Positions 8,054 to 15,604 of a DNA stretch of 46,451 nt are shown piece after piece. The stretch lies in assembly GCA_945883425.1 (NCBI GenBank), contig CAMCXM010000009.1, positions 1-46,451 on the forward strand. The letters run 5' to 3'. The translations under genes were made by a program, and so were the position numbers. The notes under the pieces are model-generated. The model was not told the DNA's origin. It made no database searches and worked only from the letters and a program-made list of their open reading frames with translations. The DNA comes from Spirosoma fluviale. Lineage in GTDB: Bacteria > Bacteroidota > Bacteroidia > Cytophagales > Flexibacteraceae. How positions within the stretch are numbered: position 1 is the first letter of the stretch; every line of letters starts with the position of its first letter.

Positions 8054-9118
8054 CACTAATCCTCTAAACACATCCTTGATTTCAGACAACCTGAAGTAGT
8101 CCCAGGTTTGTTGAAGGTTTATGCCATCTCCACAGCCAAGACCGTCGTATTTTCGGAGATCTACCTTCCAGCGGCTATCTACACGTGGTTCGTACATACA
8201 AAAGATCAAACCATGGTGCCTTGCCCATACGAGGTGGGCCAAGTCTTCAATGTAGGCATATTCACTGCGCAAGAATTCGGAATAGCTCATGTCACTTCTG
8301 TAATCTTCCTTCATGAGATGGCGCAGAATAACATCAAGTCGCTCCTCAGGCAAATGGATGAGCCGAAAATCCTTTGCCAATTTAGTTTTCGACAATTGTT
8401 CCATCGTGTGTACCCTGTTCAGATGACTTTCCCCCGCTTCCTTAAATACATCGAACTGCTCTTGCGGCATCGAATTCACCAGATCATCCGCCACAAATCT
8501 TGCTCTTTCTATATCTTCTGAGTCGGGATAAACCACCAGTTCGTTGAATTCATCATCATCATATTCTTCGTCCTGATGTTCTTCGCGTTCTGGCAGATGA
8601 AGGGGTTTGCCGATGAGAATATCATGAATTTGTTGCCCGCTAATTTCTAAATCATCTTCGAAAAGCGCATCGGATCTTTTCTGAAGCTTTCGGTCTTCCT
8701 TAGGCCTCGGACTCAAAGACCAACCGCGACCTGCAGATCTTCCTGCCTCCAGTAGTTGTCCTTCCAGATCATCGATCCACGAATCAACATCGGTTGGATC
8801 GGAGGGAAGGGTATTGGTATACAGACCAAGGCATGCGAGCAAATCTTCATATTCCATTTTCATTTGCTCACCTTTATAATGGAATTCAAAAAGGTAAGAA
8901 TCACAAAAATGATTTTGTGCGATTTCTAAATCTGGAAAGGCAAGCATCATGCGAAACACCAACTCTCTTAGGTCTTCTTTGCACCAGATTTTCTGAATGC
9001 CAGTTGCATCCATGGCGTAGACCAGCACCCTTGCATGTGTAGAAGGTCCTTTCATTTCCCCGTATCGGATGTTGTACAAAGGATTGGGGATTAGTCGAAT
9101 TCGATCTTTTTTTATCAT
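8048..9118 (-). CDS. Orphan acidic protein, family A (paralogue of 20898-21908)
   Basis: A 356-residue protein with no recognised domain. It is clearly related along its length to the 336-residue product of 20898-21908. Shared blocks include SYLFEFHYKGEQMKMEYEDL / ACLGLY near residues 75-100, then IEDLAHLVWARHHGLI, SRWKVDLRKY and DGINLQQTWDY near the C-terminus. Between them lies a poorly conserved acidic stretch (DEEYDDDEFNE). The composition and two-block structure resemble plasmid- or island-borne orphan proteins such as immunity proteins, but I cannot assign a function. It stands alone. Its stop codon lies inside the right arm of the palindromic element, and a symmetric terminator hairpin lies 33 bases upstream of its start. 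Confidence 0.7.
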   Translation of the reverse strand: MIKKDRIRLIPNPLYNIRYGEMKGPSTHARVLVYAMDATGIQKIWCKEDLRELVFRMMLAFPDLEIAQNHFCDSYLFEFHYKGEQMKMEYEDLLACLGLYTNTLPSDPTDVDSWIDDLEGQLLEAGRSAGRGWSLSPRPKEDRKLQKRSDALFEDDLEISGQQIHDILIGKPLHLPEREEHQDEEYDDDEFNELVVYPDSEDIERARFVADDLVNSMPQEQFDVFKEAGESHLNRVHTMEQLSKTKLAKDFRLIHLPEERLDVILRHLMKEDYRSDMSYSEFLRSEYAYIEDLAHLVWARHHGLIFCMYEPRVDSRWKVDLRKYDGLGCGDGINLQQTWDYFRLSEIKDVFRGLVN

Positions 9119-9150
9119 ATTAAAACTTGTTTACATTTTATTATTAAATA

Positions 9151-9180
9151 AAAAAAGGGTGCCGATTGGCACCCTTTTTT
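9151..9180. terminator. Bidirectional intrinsic terminator hairpin
   Basis: A perfect 7-bp stem, GGGTGCC with GGCACCC, loop GATT, flanked by A6 on the left and T6 on the right. It can therefore end transcription from either direction. Oddly, it lies between two divergent genes (9118 minus, 9409 plus) rather than after a gene. It may insulate them, or act as an attenuator for the minus-strand gene that starts 33 bases away. Confidence 0.8.
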
Positions 9181-9408
9181 GGTCTGCAATTCTAGGGGAG
9201 TCCAGAAGACAGATACGATGAGAAACACTCCAGATGTACTGTACTAAATCAATTGCCTTGGAAAATCTTACAAAGTATTTTCAGTAATTTTCCTTAGAAG
9301 CAAAATCTGTAGTATCTTAATGTATCAAACGCCACAGAAAATCTTACAGAATTTTTAAAATGTTTTCTGATAAGCCTAATTTCGCATCACCACAAAAAGA
9401 AATTATCG

Positions 9409-9834
9409 ATGTACAAAGGCGCAGGAATCCTATTAATCAGAAGGGAGGAAGGAAAAACCAGGATATTGCTGGGGAAACGAACAATCAGGCCACACAAAAA
9501 CTTCTGGAGCCTTTCTGGTGGTAAAATGGATGGAAAAGATGGCGGCGATTTTCACCAGTGTGCCCTAAGGGAAACAGCGGAAGAATTGTTTTTAGGGGCG
9601 ACCGGTGAATTTGAAAAACTAAGGAATCTGACGCCCTTGGGATCGGCCGGAATTTATCTGCCCTTTAACTTTCAATGGAAGACGTATTTTTATGAGGTAA
9701 GCCATCTGGATTTGGGTTTCCGGCACAACCACGAGTTCAGTGAAATTGAATGGTTCGACATCGAAAAACTGCCTGAAAAAACGCATTATGGAATTGTTTA
9801 TGCGTTGTGGAAACTTCGTAGCATCAGGTATTAA
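9409..9834 (+). CDS. Nudix hydrolase
   Basis: A 141-residue single-domain protein. The Nudix box is visible at about residues 37-61: GGKMDGKDGGDF, then RETAEEL. The metal-binding RExxEE core is intact. The first glutamate of the usual G-x5-E-x7-REUxEE pattern is not in place (a glycine stands there), which suggests a slightly altered box. N-terminal strands (GAGILLIRREEGKTRILLGK) and the C-terminal FSEIEWFDIEKLPE are typical. Such enzymes hydrolyse nucleoside diphosphates linked to another moiety: dNTPs, ADP-ribose, NADH and similar. Given the macro-domain and NADAR genes in this window, an ADP-ribose-type substrate is possible but not shown. It is a single gene whose stop codon lies in the left arm of the palindromic element copy 2. 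Confidence 0.9.
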   Translation: MYKGAGILLIRREEGKTRILLGKRTIRPHKNFWSLSGGKMDGKDGGDFHQCALRETAEELFLGATGEFEKLRNLTPLGSAGIYLPFNFQWKTYFYEVSHLDLGFRHNHEFSEIEWFDIEKLPEKTHYGIVYALWKLRSIRY

Positions 9835-10000
9835 ACCCAGAATCCGCAATGGAAAAGATCAATTAATCCAAATCGACTGATTCACATTCATTTATGGCCC
9901 AGACGCCATGGCGTCCTCAAAGACATTTCATTTTTCCCCGAAAGGGAAATTTAAAGGTGTGAATCAGACGATTAACATCCTAATGCGGAATCTGGGTTAA
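9831..10000. repeat. Long palindromic element, copy 2
   Basis: Outer arms: TTAAACCCAGAATCCGCAAT at 9831-9850 and, inverted, TAATGCGGAATCTGGGTTAA at 9981-10000. Inner arms: AATCGACTGATTCACA near 9870 with TGTGAATCAGACGATT near 9957. The tip region holds a perfect 14-bp palindrome, GACGCCATGGCGTC, near 9910. It has the same ends as the element at 7876-8053. The left end contains the TAA stop of the Nudix gene (9832-9834). Confidence 0.8.
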
Positions 10001-10043
10001 AATGGTACTCTTTTGACCCCTTCGTGCAGGGGATTCAGACATT

Positions 10044-10742
10044 CTAACTCCGGATTGAAAAGTATAAAACCGCCTCTTCACCGGTTATATCATTCCTTCC
10101 CTCAAATTTTCCTGCGTTTTTCCTGAATTCGGACAGACTCCCATTGAACTCAAAATGCATGGTTTGCATGAATTGCAGGGCAGTTTCTACTGAGGCAATC
10201 ACCACTGGCCGGTCTTCAGATATTCCCCTGAGCTGATGAACCACCTGGGAAGCACAATCAGACAAGGCATTCAAATCCCATTCCAGATTGGGCTGCCTGA
10301 AAAAATCATTTTCTGCATATATCCAGGGACCCGTACGAAGCAGCCTTCCCGACTTCGTCCAGATGTAAACAAACATCTTCGGCGTCTCTGGCTTAGGGCT
10401 GCCTAATTCTTTCTCTGCCACTTGCTGGAAATACTCCAGTTTTTCCCAGGCCGCCGGTTTCAGAAAATCGCTCTCAAAACGGAAGCCCTCCATAATTCGT
10501 TTATCCCGGCCACCCGCATACATATTGAGATAAATGACCGCTGGTTCCACCAGGCCATCGTATTGCAGACGGTACCCATCCAGAATGCAATCATCATCCA
10601 CAAAAACACTTCCCAAACGTTGGTATTCGACCGGCTTGCCCTCCGGACTTCGCAAGCGATTCAGATATGCACGTTCGCCGTCAATTCCTTTGCATGTAAT
10701 GGGGTTTTCGCGGCTGCCAGGCGGGTATTTTAATTCTTCCAT
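10044..10742 (-). CDS. Orphan protein (232 aa)
   Basis: A 232-residue soluble protein with no signal peptide or membrane helix. It begins ELKYPPGSRENPITCKGIDG and contains an aromatic-rich middle and a helical C-terminus ending ITGEEAVLYFSIRS. No family is recognised. It lies 12 bases downstream of the family B gene (10755-11144), so the two form a transcript. The other family B gene (16823-17215) also heads a two-gene unit with a different second gene, which looks like an exchangeable partner arrangement. Function unknown. Confidence 0.65.
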   Translation of the reverse strand: MEELKYPPGSRENPITCKGIDGERAYLNRLRSPEGKPVEYQRLGSVFVDDDCILDGYRLQYDGLVEPAVIYLNMYAGGRDKRIMEGFRFESDFLKPAAWEKLEYFQQVAEKELGSPKPETPKMFVYIWTKSGRLLRTGPWIYAENDFFRQPNLEWDLNALSDCASQVVHQLRGISEDRPVVIASVETALQFMQTMHFEFNGSLSEFRKNAGKFEGRNDITGEEAVLYFSIRS

Positions 10743-10754
10743 AAGGGAGTTGAT

Positions 10755-11144
10755 TTAGTCAGCTAAAGTAGAAAAGATGAAATTCTCCGACAACACCAGA
10801 ACGCAGCGGCGGATTTCTTTACGGCCATCCAGTGTACAATCAAGGGCCTGCAAATCCGGGCGGTTTGCGTCCTTCAGAAAAGAAAGGATCCGGCCGAAAC
10901 CAAATTCCTCTTGCTCCATTTCATCTTCATAATTTGTACAATAGTCATCCCAGTCTTTTTCAAGGGCAGCATCTTTAAAATCAGGTTCGAACAAAGCATG
11001 ATCAGTCCAAAGTGCAGACATGGAGTCGTAGTCCCCGGGATCAAATCCCTCTTCTTCGTCTTCATCTAATAGGAAGTAGACCTCCCCGCTTTTCGGGCAG
11101 CAAAGAACTTGTTTGGTGGTGATGTGGAGTTCGTGAATTTGCAT
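10755..11144 (-). CDS. Orphan acidic protein, family B (paralogue of 16823-17215)
   Basis: A 129-residue, strongly acidic protein. It aligns over its full length with the product of 16823-17215. Both start MQIH, have an acidic loop, then FKDAALEKDW / IKDAALKLEW, then a helix and the block RPDLQAL, and end with a hydrophobic strand (VLVLSENFIF / ILVVNEDFEI). No named family is known to me. The alignment also fixes the start of the paralogue. It heads a two-gene unit with the 232-residue orphan. High acidity and duplication are reminiscent of immunity proteins, which is speculation. Confidence 0.65.
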   Translation of the reverse strand: MQIHELHITTKQVLCCPKSGEVYFLLDEDEEEGFDPGDYDSMSALWTDHALFEPDFKDAALEKDWDDYCTNYEDEMEQEEFGFGRILSFLKDANRPDLQALDCTLDGRKEIRRCVLVLSENFIFSTLAD

Positions 11145-11301
11145 GGTGAGATCAGACTGAAATCAAAGATGCCTGACAGAAAATCAAATACAGGTCTTCA
11201 TTCCGACACGGGGTGAGGTATTTTCTGCTTTTTCTATATAATTAATTTTAAAGTGTTGAAAAAGAAGATCTTGTATCTGGCCGATAGGACCTCATCCTAA
11301 A

Positions 11302-11322
11302 TCCTTCTCCAGAGGAGAAGGA
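11302..11322. repeat. REP-like hairpin
   Basis: TCCTTCTCC, loop AGA, GGAGAAGGA: a perfect 9-bp stem. Its core CTCCAGAGGAG is identical to the core of the hairpin just upstream of the transposase at the right edge (46222-46232). It lies 16 bases past the stop of the minus-strand gene at 11339-11734, without a T-run, so it may also act as a weak transcript end. Confidence 0.6.
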
Positions 11323-11338
11323 CTTGAATGCGATTAAA

Positions 11339-11734
11339 TCAATCTGGAATTATCCCAATCAGCTTATAGTATAGATTTTCGAGATGGATAATTTCGTCAA
11401 AATCCTGGTTGGAAAGTTCTAGCTTATTCTCCTCAGATTTTCTTTTCAGATAATCCAGAACCTGCCAGTCCGATGCATGATTGTTCTCCACATCCTCTAC
11501 GGTAAATTTCCATTCAATTATATAGTAAACATCCGAAAGTTGGATTTTAGACTTTAACTCTGAACTGGCATTCAGCAGAATCAGGCGGGAAGCCTGGTCT
11601 GGATCATATCTCAATTCGATTATCACCTCATCATCTGGAACGAAAAACGAATATGCATTGCCATCCAGAATCAGCTTTTTCTCTACCATGATTTTATTGT
11701 TCACAAAGCCATTCTGAGTCTTGAATTTGCGCAT
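11339..11734 (-). CDS. Orphan protein (131 aa)
   Basis: I use the ATG at 11734 (MRKFKTQNG...); a GTG at 11809 would add 25 residues. It is a small soluble protein with alternating strands in the first half (KKLILDGNAYSFFVPDDEVI, then EIELRYDP-like text) and a helical second half with charged heptads (LKRKSEENKLELSNQDFDEI). No family is recognised. It is a single gene on the minus strand. Upstream and divergent is the unit carrying the reverse transcriptase, 182 bases away. Confidence 0.55.
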   Translation of the reverse strand: MRKFKTQNGFVNNKIMVEKKLILDGNAYSFFVPDDEVIIELRYDPDQASRLILLNASSELKSKIQLSDVYYIIEWKFTVEDVENNHASDWQVLDYLKRKSEENKLELSNQDFDEIIHLENLYYKLIGIIPD

Positions 11735-11859
11735 AATTTGTTCATTCAAGCCGATGGCTATTATTTTCCGAACAAATATAAAGAACGATTTCCTGAAATT
11801 CCAATCCACTTCAACTCATTCGGATTTTACATTTTTTCATCATTTCAATCCGGCCGAAG

Positions 11860-11891
11860 TTGCAATTCAGGGTTGTTTGGTGCTAGCTTTG
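11860..11891 (+). promoter_or_regulatory. Candidate promoter of reverse-transcriptase unit
   Basis: TTG at 11860-11862, a 21-base gap, then TAGCTTTG at 11884-11891, a full match to the Bacteroidota TAnnTTTG element. The predicted start is near 11898, about 19 bases before the ATG at 11917. Confidence 0.45.
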
Positions 11892-11916
11892 ATTCGTAAA
11901 ATTCCCTGAATTCTTT

Positions 11917-12240
11917 ATGATACTCGTCTCACCGAATGAATCCTCCTTTACGCTGGAGCTAGGTATTCACCGTTTCCCGGTCAGCCGGACCTTACTTACA
12001 TCCTTTGCCTCTGTCCTGGTAAAAGACCGCATCGCCGAAATGGCTGAGCTGCAGAACCCCTGGCAGTCTGAAAACTGGCTGTTGGAAGGGGCCAACGACG
12101 ACCGACAGCAGGAACCCAATACCAGAAGGGAATTCAGGAAGCGCCTGCTGCTTCACATCGGAAATCAAAGATGGCACATCTCGCAGGAGGAATGTCTGAA
12201 ACTCGGAAACCAATGCCGGAGTCTGCTGGAGAGCCGATAA
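11917..12240 (+). CDS. Small protein leading the reverse-transcriptase unit
   Basis: A 107-residue protein beginning ILVSPNESSFTLELGIHRFP and ending in a basic helical half (NTRREFRKRLLLHIG). It has no recognised domain and does not look like the four-helix Avd accessory of diversity-generating retroelements. It overlaps the reverse-transcriptase gene by up to 70 bases, depending on the RT start used, so the two are almost certainly co-translated. A small, partly basic, overlapping upstream gene suggests a partner or RNA-binding cofactor for the RT. That is inference. Confidence 0.6.
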   Translation: MILVSPNESSFTLELGIHRFPVSRTLLTSFASVLVKDRIAEMAELQNPWQSENWLLEGANDDRQQEPNTRREFRKRLLLHIGNQRWHISQEECLKLGNQCRSLLESR

Positions 12241-13460
12241 ATCCCTACTCAGCGGTATCGTTGCACGAAATCTGGTTGCGACTGCGCCGGAACAAACGCA
12301 ATGGGCTGCCCCGCGTGCTTCCGGTGGGTGCCGACGGCTGTAGTACCGTTTCCTTTGAGAAAAACCTGAATGCCAGCATTGCTGAGATCAGCCGTAAAGT
12401 GCTTCATGTGGGACCAGATGGACCGGCATGCCGTTTCGGGCCCCTGCTGGAGATAAGCAAAATTAAACCCGATGGCGGTCTTCGTCGCATTTACATTGCC
12501 CGGATCCGCGATCAGGTACTGCTCAGGGCGGCACACGAAGATGTTCTGCGTGCGGCGGCCCAATGTGGTATGCCTCTGCGACTTCCCTCGCCCGGGCAAT
12601 TGCTGGAACGCGTGCGGGAGGCTTTCCGCCAAAGTCCACCGATATGGGTGCTGCGAACAGATCTGAAGTCATTTTTTGATTCGGTTCCCCGCCATAAGGT
12701 ACTGAATCGGCTGGAAACCTTGCCAGTGCACCCTCTTACCCGGCAGGTCCTCCGAATCTGGGACCGAAATCTCCGCGGGCGAAAACCCTGGAATTCTGGT
12801 ACCAGCAATGATTTCCCTCTTTCTGGTCTGCCGCAGGGTCTAAGCATTTCCGCCTCACTGGCAGAACTCTGGGCTATGCAACTGGATGAGCCTATGGAAG
12901 AACGCTTCCGCTATTTTCGATATGCCGACGACATTGCTATACTCTGCCGTTCGGAGGAAGAAGCGAGCGAAGCGCTTGCCTTGCTTCAACACCTTACACG
13001 TACTCTGGACCTGCAGCTTTCGCCAACCAAAACAAAAGTAGAAAAAACAGAAGAAGGGGTTCGCTGGTTGGGCCTGATTCATTATCCGGATCGGACCGAG
13101 GCAGATCCGGAGCGGACCGACCGCTGGTTCCGTCGCTTTGTCGCCATTCGAAGGGCCACTATGCAAAAACTCATCCAGACGGAACTAAGCACAGACAAAG
13201 CCGCGATTCTGAAGGATTTTGAGAAAGGCATTCTCGATGAAATCAGGGGCCGCACCAGTTCAAGGCCGTCCTGGTACGCCGGGGTAGAAGATACAGGCCT
13301 CTGGAAAAAAATGGACAGCCGGCTGCATGCGCTTATTCGCTCCGTTTACCGGAAGGCAGGTATATCACTGTCCGAAACAAAAAAATTGCCCTCCCTCCAT
13401 CAACATATGCTGGGCAGAAAAGTGCAACTTGCAACGCCACCCCACAGCAACGCCGGTTAA
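12171..13460 (+). CDS. Reverse transcriptase (Abi/unknown-group type)
   Basis: A 429-residue protein (ATG 12171; alternative ATGs at 12192, right after AGGAGGA, and at 12213). RT blocks are present in order: RRIYIARIRDQVL (about 106-117), VLRTDLKSFFDSV with the first catalytic aspartate at about 164, SGLPQGLSISASLAE (218-232), FRYADDIAIL with the YADD pair at 251-254, and VRWLGL at about 297-302. The catalytic triad is intact. The fourth block reads GLPQG. Diversity-generating RTs usually have a P-x-G-N form there, so this is not a DGR. There is no X/maturase or endonuclease domain of group II introns. GLPQG-type single-domain RTs with a long C-terminal extension occur in abortive-infection and other defence-associated groups, and I cannot say which. 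The 3' end overlaps a strongly structured region. Confidence 0.88.
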   Translation: MAHLAGGMSETRKPMPESAGEPINPYSAVSLHEIWLRLRRNKRNGLPRVLPVGADGCSTVSFEKNLNASIAEISRKVLHVGPDGPACRFGPLLEISKIKPDGGLRRIYIARIRDQVLLRAAHEDVLRAAAQCGMPLRLPSPGQLLERVREAFRQSPPIWVLRTDLKSFFDSVPRHKVLNRLETLPVHPLTRQVLRIWDRNLRGRKPWNSGTSNDFPLSGLPQGLSISASLAELWAMQLDEPMEERFRYFRYADDIAILCRSEEEASEALALLQHLTRTLDLQLSPTKTKVEKTEEGVRWLGLIHYPDRTEADPERTDRWFRRFVAIRRATMQKLIQTELSTDKAAILKDFEKGILDEIRGRTSSRPSWYAGVEDTGLWKKMDSRLHALIRSVYRKAGISLSETKKLPSLHQHMLGRKVQLATPPHSNAG

Positions 13461-13540
13461 GGGCAATGCGCATACAAGGGCTGAGTTTCTCAGCAAAAAC
13501 GCCGGTAAAGGGCAAACAATACGAGTGGGGTGGTTTTTTT
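13385..13540 (+). ncRNA. Candidate structured RNA at 3' end of RT gene, ending in terminator
   Basis: Overlapping the last 25 codons of the RT and the downstream bases, I see several paired or repeated parts. A 9-bp stem, CCACCCCAC (13437-13445) with GTGGGGTGG (13525-13533), is followed by T7. It encloses a loop holding a perfect hairpin GCTGAG-TTT-CTCAGC (13480-13494). Flanking that hairpin are two near copies of AACGCCGGTTAAGGGCAA (from 13449 and 13498). ATTGCCCT (13385-13392) is complementary to AGGGCAAT (13460-13467) and could form an alternative pairing. This is more structure than a simple terminator needs. It may be an RT-associated RNA (template or primer) or a riboregulator; expression is unproven. 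Confidence 0.45.
13437..13540 (+). terminator. Intrinsic terminator of RT unit (long-loop stem plus T7)
   Basis: A GC-rich 9-bp perfect stem closing a 79-base loop, directly followed by seven T. Its left arm lies inside the RT coding sequence (stop at 13458-13460). It marks the likely 3' end of the transcript. Confidence 0.55.
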
Positions 13541-13934
13541 ATTCCGGATAGCATCGGCTTTTTGTCCGGGTCTGATCAGAATAATGACCCCAACGCCTGT
13601 CTGCCCAGGAATTTTTCAGAATCAGGAAATTCAATGGGGTTCGCATAAAAGTGGGCCTTGATGATGCATTGGTAATTACCGCAATCGTTCCCATCCGTTT
13701 CAGCTTATGACCAGATTTGTCAACACTTTTTCAAGGGAAAATTTCCAGTTTTCTACATTTTTTCAAACGAAAAAATGTGTTGTTTGACACTTTTTGTGGG
13801 GGAATATTCGTCCCTTGTCAAATTTCTGTAATTGATAAATGCAACGAAAGTTGCCGCTTAAGAGCAAAAAAACGGATAGGGTCGTTTTTTAACCAAATCC
13901 AGCCACGAAAGAATTAACGTTTGTTCAACCGAGG
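13541..13934. other. Intergenic stretch with hairpins, no gene seen
   Basis: About 390 bases between convergent genes (RT, plus; VirE-N protein, minus). It contains a perfect AT-rich hairpin, ACATTTTTTC-AAAC-GAAAAAATGT, at 13755-13778. Flanking it are two partly repeated boxes, GTCAACACTTTTT near 13727 and TTGACACTTTTT near 13783. I see no convincing coding frame; the short plus-strand frames here lack protein-like composition. Confidence 0.5.
13755..13778. repeat. AT-rich perfect hairpin
   Basis: A ten-base stem, ACATTTTTTC with GAAAAAATGT, loop AAAC. CACTTTTT boxes lie on both sides. It might end transcription between the convergent genes or be a protein-binding site. Confidence 0.5.
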
Positions 13935-14486
13935 CTAAACCCTTACGTAATCGGCATTTCCAAATACCCGGCAACTTTCTCTGATCAGCAAGTCCGGATC
14001 GTAAGACACATATTGGATTCGGGAAATGTCCTTACAACGGCGGTCGCGTTCGTAGCCGGTAAGAGCCTGAAAGGCCTGGGCCACTTCTTCCTCCACCAGC
14101 CGGTAATTCTCGGGATGGGCTTCTGTAGGTATGATCACCTTAACGCCCTGGCCGCCCGGAGTCACAAAGGCGGCACAAACCCAGGGAATCTGGTTGCACG
14201 TTTCCTTCAGCCCAACCGGATCCGGAACATTGTCGATGTCCAGACAAACCAGCCCGTTGTACTCTTCCATCCCGGCAATGCCCCTGACCCGGAAAATACC
14301 GGTTGGTGTAAACACAGGAAGCCGCGTCTTAAGCTCTTTATCTTCACGGCACGGCAAGACCTCATCTTTCCAGAACCCAGACCGGATTCGCTCCAGGATT
14401 TCCCCCAGCGGAAAACAGCCATCCGGTTCTTTGGTTTTGATGGACAAAAAGGTGGAGACGGGGTAGAGAAGGATTTGACGGATCAT
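13935..14486 (-). CDS. VirE-N / BT4734-like domain protein (stand-alone)
   Basis: A 183-residue protein matching the BT4734/BF3469 (VirE N-terminal) family of Bacteroidota. Features are TGIFRVRGIAGM, then YNGLVCLDIDN with the D-x-D pair near residue 83, WVCAAFVTPGGQGVKVIIPT, and a C-terminal RRCKDISRIQYVSYDPDL block. In larger relatives this primase-like domain precedes a VirE or primase-helicase ATPase. Here only the N-terminal domain exists, so it either acts alone or is a remnant. These proteins are common on integrated elements. The D-x-D and conserved basic residues fit an archaeo-eukaryotic-primase-like fold. It is convergent with the RT gene. Confidence 0.75.
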   Translation of the reverse strand: MIRQILLYPVSTFLSIKTKEPDGCFPLGEILERIRSGFWKDEVLPCREDKELKTRLPVFTPTGIFRVRGIAGMEEYNGLVCLDIDNVPDPVGLKETCNQIPWVCAAFVTPGGQGVKVIIPTEAHPENYRLVEEEVAQAFQALTGYERDRRCKDISRIQYVSYDPDLLIRESCRVFGNADYVRV

Positions 14487-14575
14487 ATTTATCCGAGCAC
14501 GTTATATGATGTAACGATATTCGCGATGGCTGGGTAAAAGAGTCTATTTCAAATAAATGATGGCACTGTAATTTT

Positions 14576-15523
14576 TCAGCGTTTTGCTAGTGCTTTGATG
14601 GTTGGTTGTCCTGCGAATGTTTTTACAATGTAACCTAGAATGTCTCCTTTTGGTGTTTTTGCTTTCACATAATAAGTACAATTGATAGAACTAAGCACTT
14701 CTAATTTTGTTCCATTTGGTAGTTTCATAACAACGGTTTCTCTATTCAAATTTTCACCTGCCTTTGTTCCAGAATTACCAAGACGATATTCGTCTGGATT
14801 AAGACTTCTGTTTCGAATAGTGATGAACTTTGCCTCTCCAAAAACATCAATAACATATGTTCTATGACTTGTTGAAGGCGCAGCAATTTCTTTAACTGAG
14901 TTGTTTTTGTTGTCTTCCATGGCTTCTTTCCACCCATTCGTAATAGCTGCTAATCTTGTTCTTTTCGCCGGATGTGTGAGGGATGCAGTATTGCTTCCAT
15001 ATAACTCCATTGCTATACATGCTTCACTTAGTGTTGCTCCCATTTTGGCTAGAACAAATCCTGAAAATCTATCTGCTTCAAGTTCGAGATTAGCTCTGGC
15101 GTCAGCTTCAATTAGTGTGTGACCAGAAAGGTGATGACCAACCTCATGAGCTAAAATGCTCAATGCACCAAAATTGCTTTTTGTCCTACTTGTAACATCT
15201 TCTAAGAAACGTTGGTTATACAAAATGTAACGTTGATTTTTGTATATGGCGGCGGCTGCGTTGTCAACGTCCGAGGCTACAAGTAGAAAATTTGTTGGTA
15301 AGCCTGTATGACTCATTATGCTCTTTAGTGCTGCTTCTGCTTCATTATCTGATTTAAATGGATAAGCAGACTTGATTTCCAGAGATCCTGAATAGGTACA
15401 ACTATTTCCTTCTTCCAAGCTAATAGTTTCGGTCGAATTTGCAACTGCACCTTTCTCTTTAGTGTCAGTCCTCGTACAGGAAGAAAAAATTAGGAGGGAA
15501 AGTACAAGTGTTCTCATTTGCAT
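14576..15523 (-). CDS. Lipoprotein M48-like zinc metalloprotease
   Basis: I use the ATG at 15523 (315 aa; alternatives at 15517 and 15553). The N-terminus MQMRTLVLSLLIFSSC is a lipoprotein signal with a lipobox ending at cysteine, so the protein should be lipid-anchored in the envelope. Near residue 126 lies the zinc motif HEVGHH (HExxH), and about 20 residues later ELEADRFSGF gives the third zinc ligand and the M48 E-x-x-x-D pattern. The C-terminal 100 residues (VVMKLPNGTKLEVLSSINCT ...) look like an SH3-type domain. It probably degrades or processes envelope proteins. It is a single gene, lower in GC than its neighbours, and likely an accessory acquisition. Confidence 0.85.
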   Translation of the reverse strand: MQMRTLVLSLLIFSSCTRTDTKEKGAVANSTETISLEEGNSCTYSGSLEIKSAYPFKSDNEAEAALKSIMSHTGLPTNFLLVASDVDNAAAAIYKNQRYILYNQRFLEDVTSRTKSNFGALSILAHEVGHHLSGHTLIEADARANLELEADRFSGFVLAKMGATLSEACIAMELYGSNTASLTHPAKRTRLAAITNGWKEAMEDNKNNSVKEIAAPSTSHRTYVIDVFGEAKFITIRNRSLNPDEYRLGNSGTKAGENLNRETVVMKLPNGTKLEVLSSINCTYYVKAKTPKGDILGYIVKTFAGQPTIKALAKR

Positions 15524-15604
15524 TGTTTTGAGGTTACGTCTATTTGTATACATCGGGCCAATATATGCACAATCGGTTCAATGCATCAACCCTACAACAT
15601 CTTT

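Noticed and set aside
12171-13460. Group II intron or retron RT
   Set aside because: No maturase/endonuclease domains and no domain V-like RNA for an intron. No msr/msd-like RNA recognised directly upstream for a retron, though I cannot fully exclude an unusual form.
11917-13540. Diversity-generating retroelement
   Set aside because: RT block 4 reads GLPQG and not the G-N form; no Avd-like gene and no adenine-biased template/variable repeat pair. The two 18-base motifs are too short and differ by T/A and an insertion.
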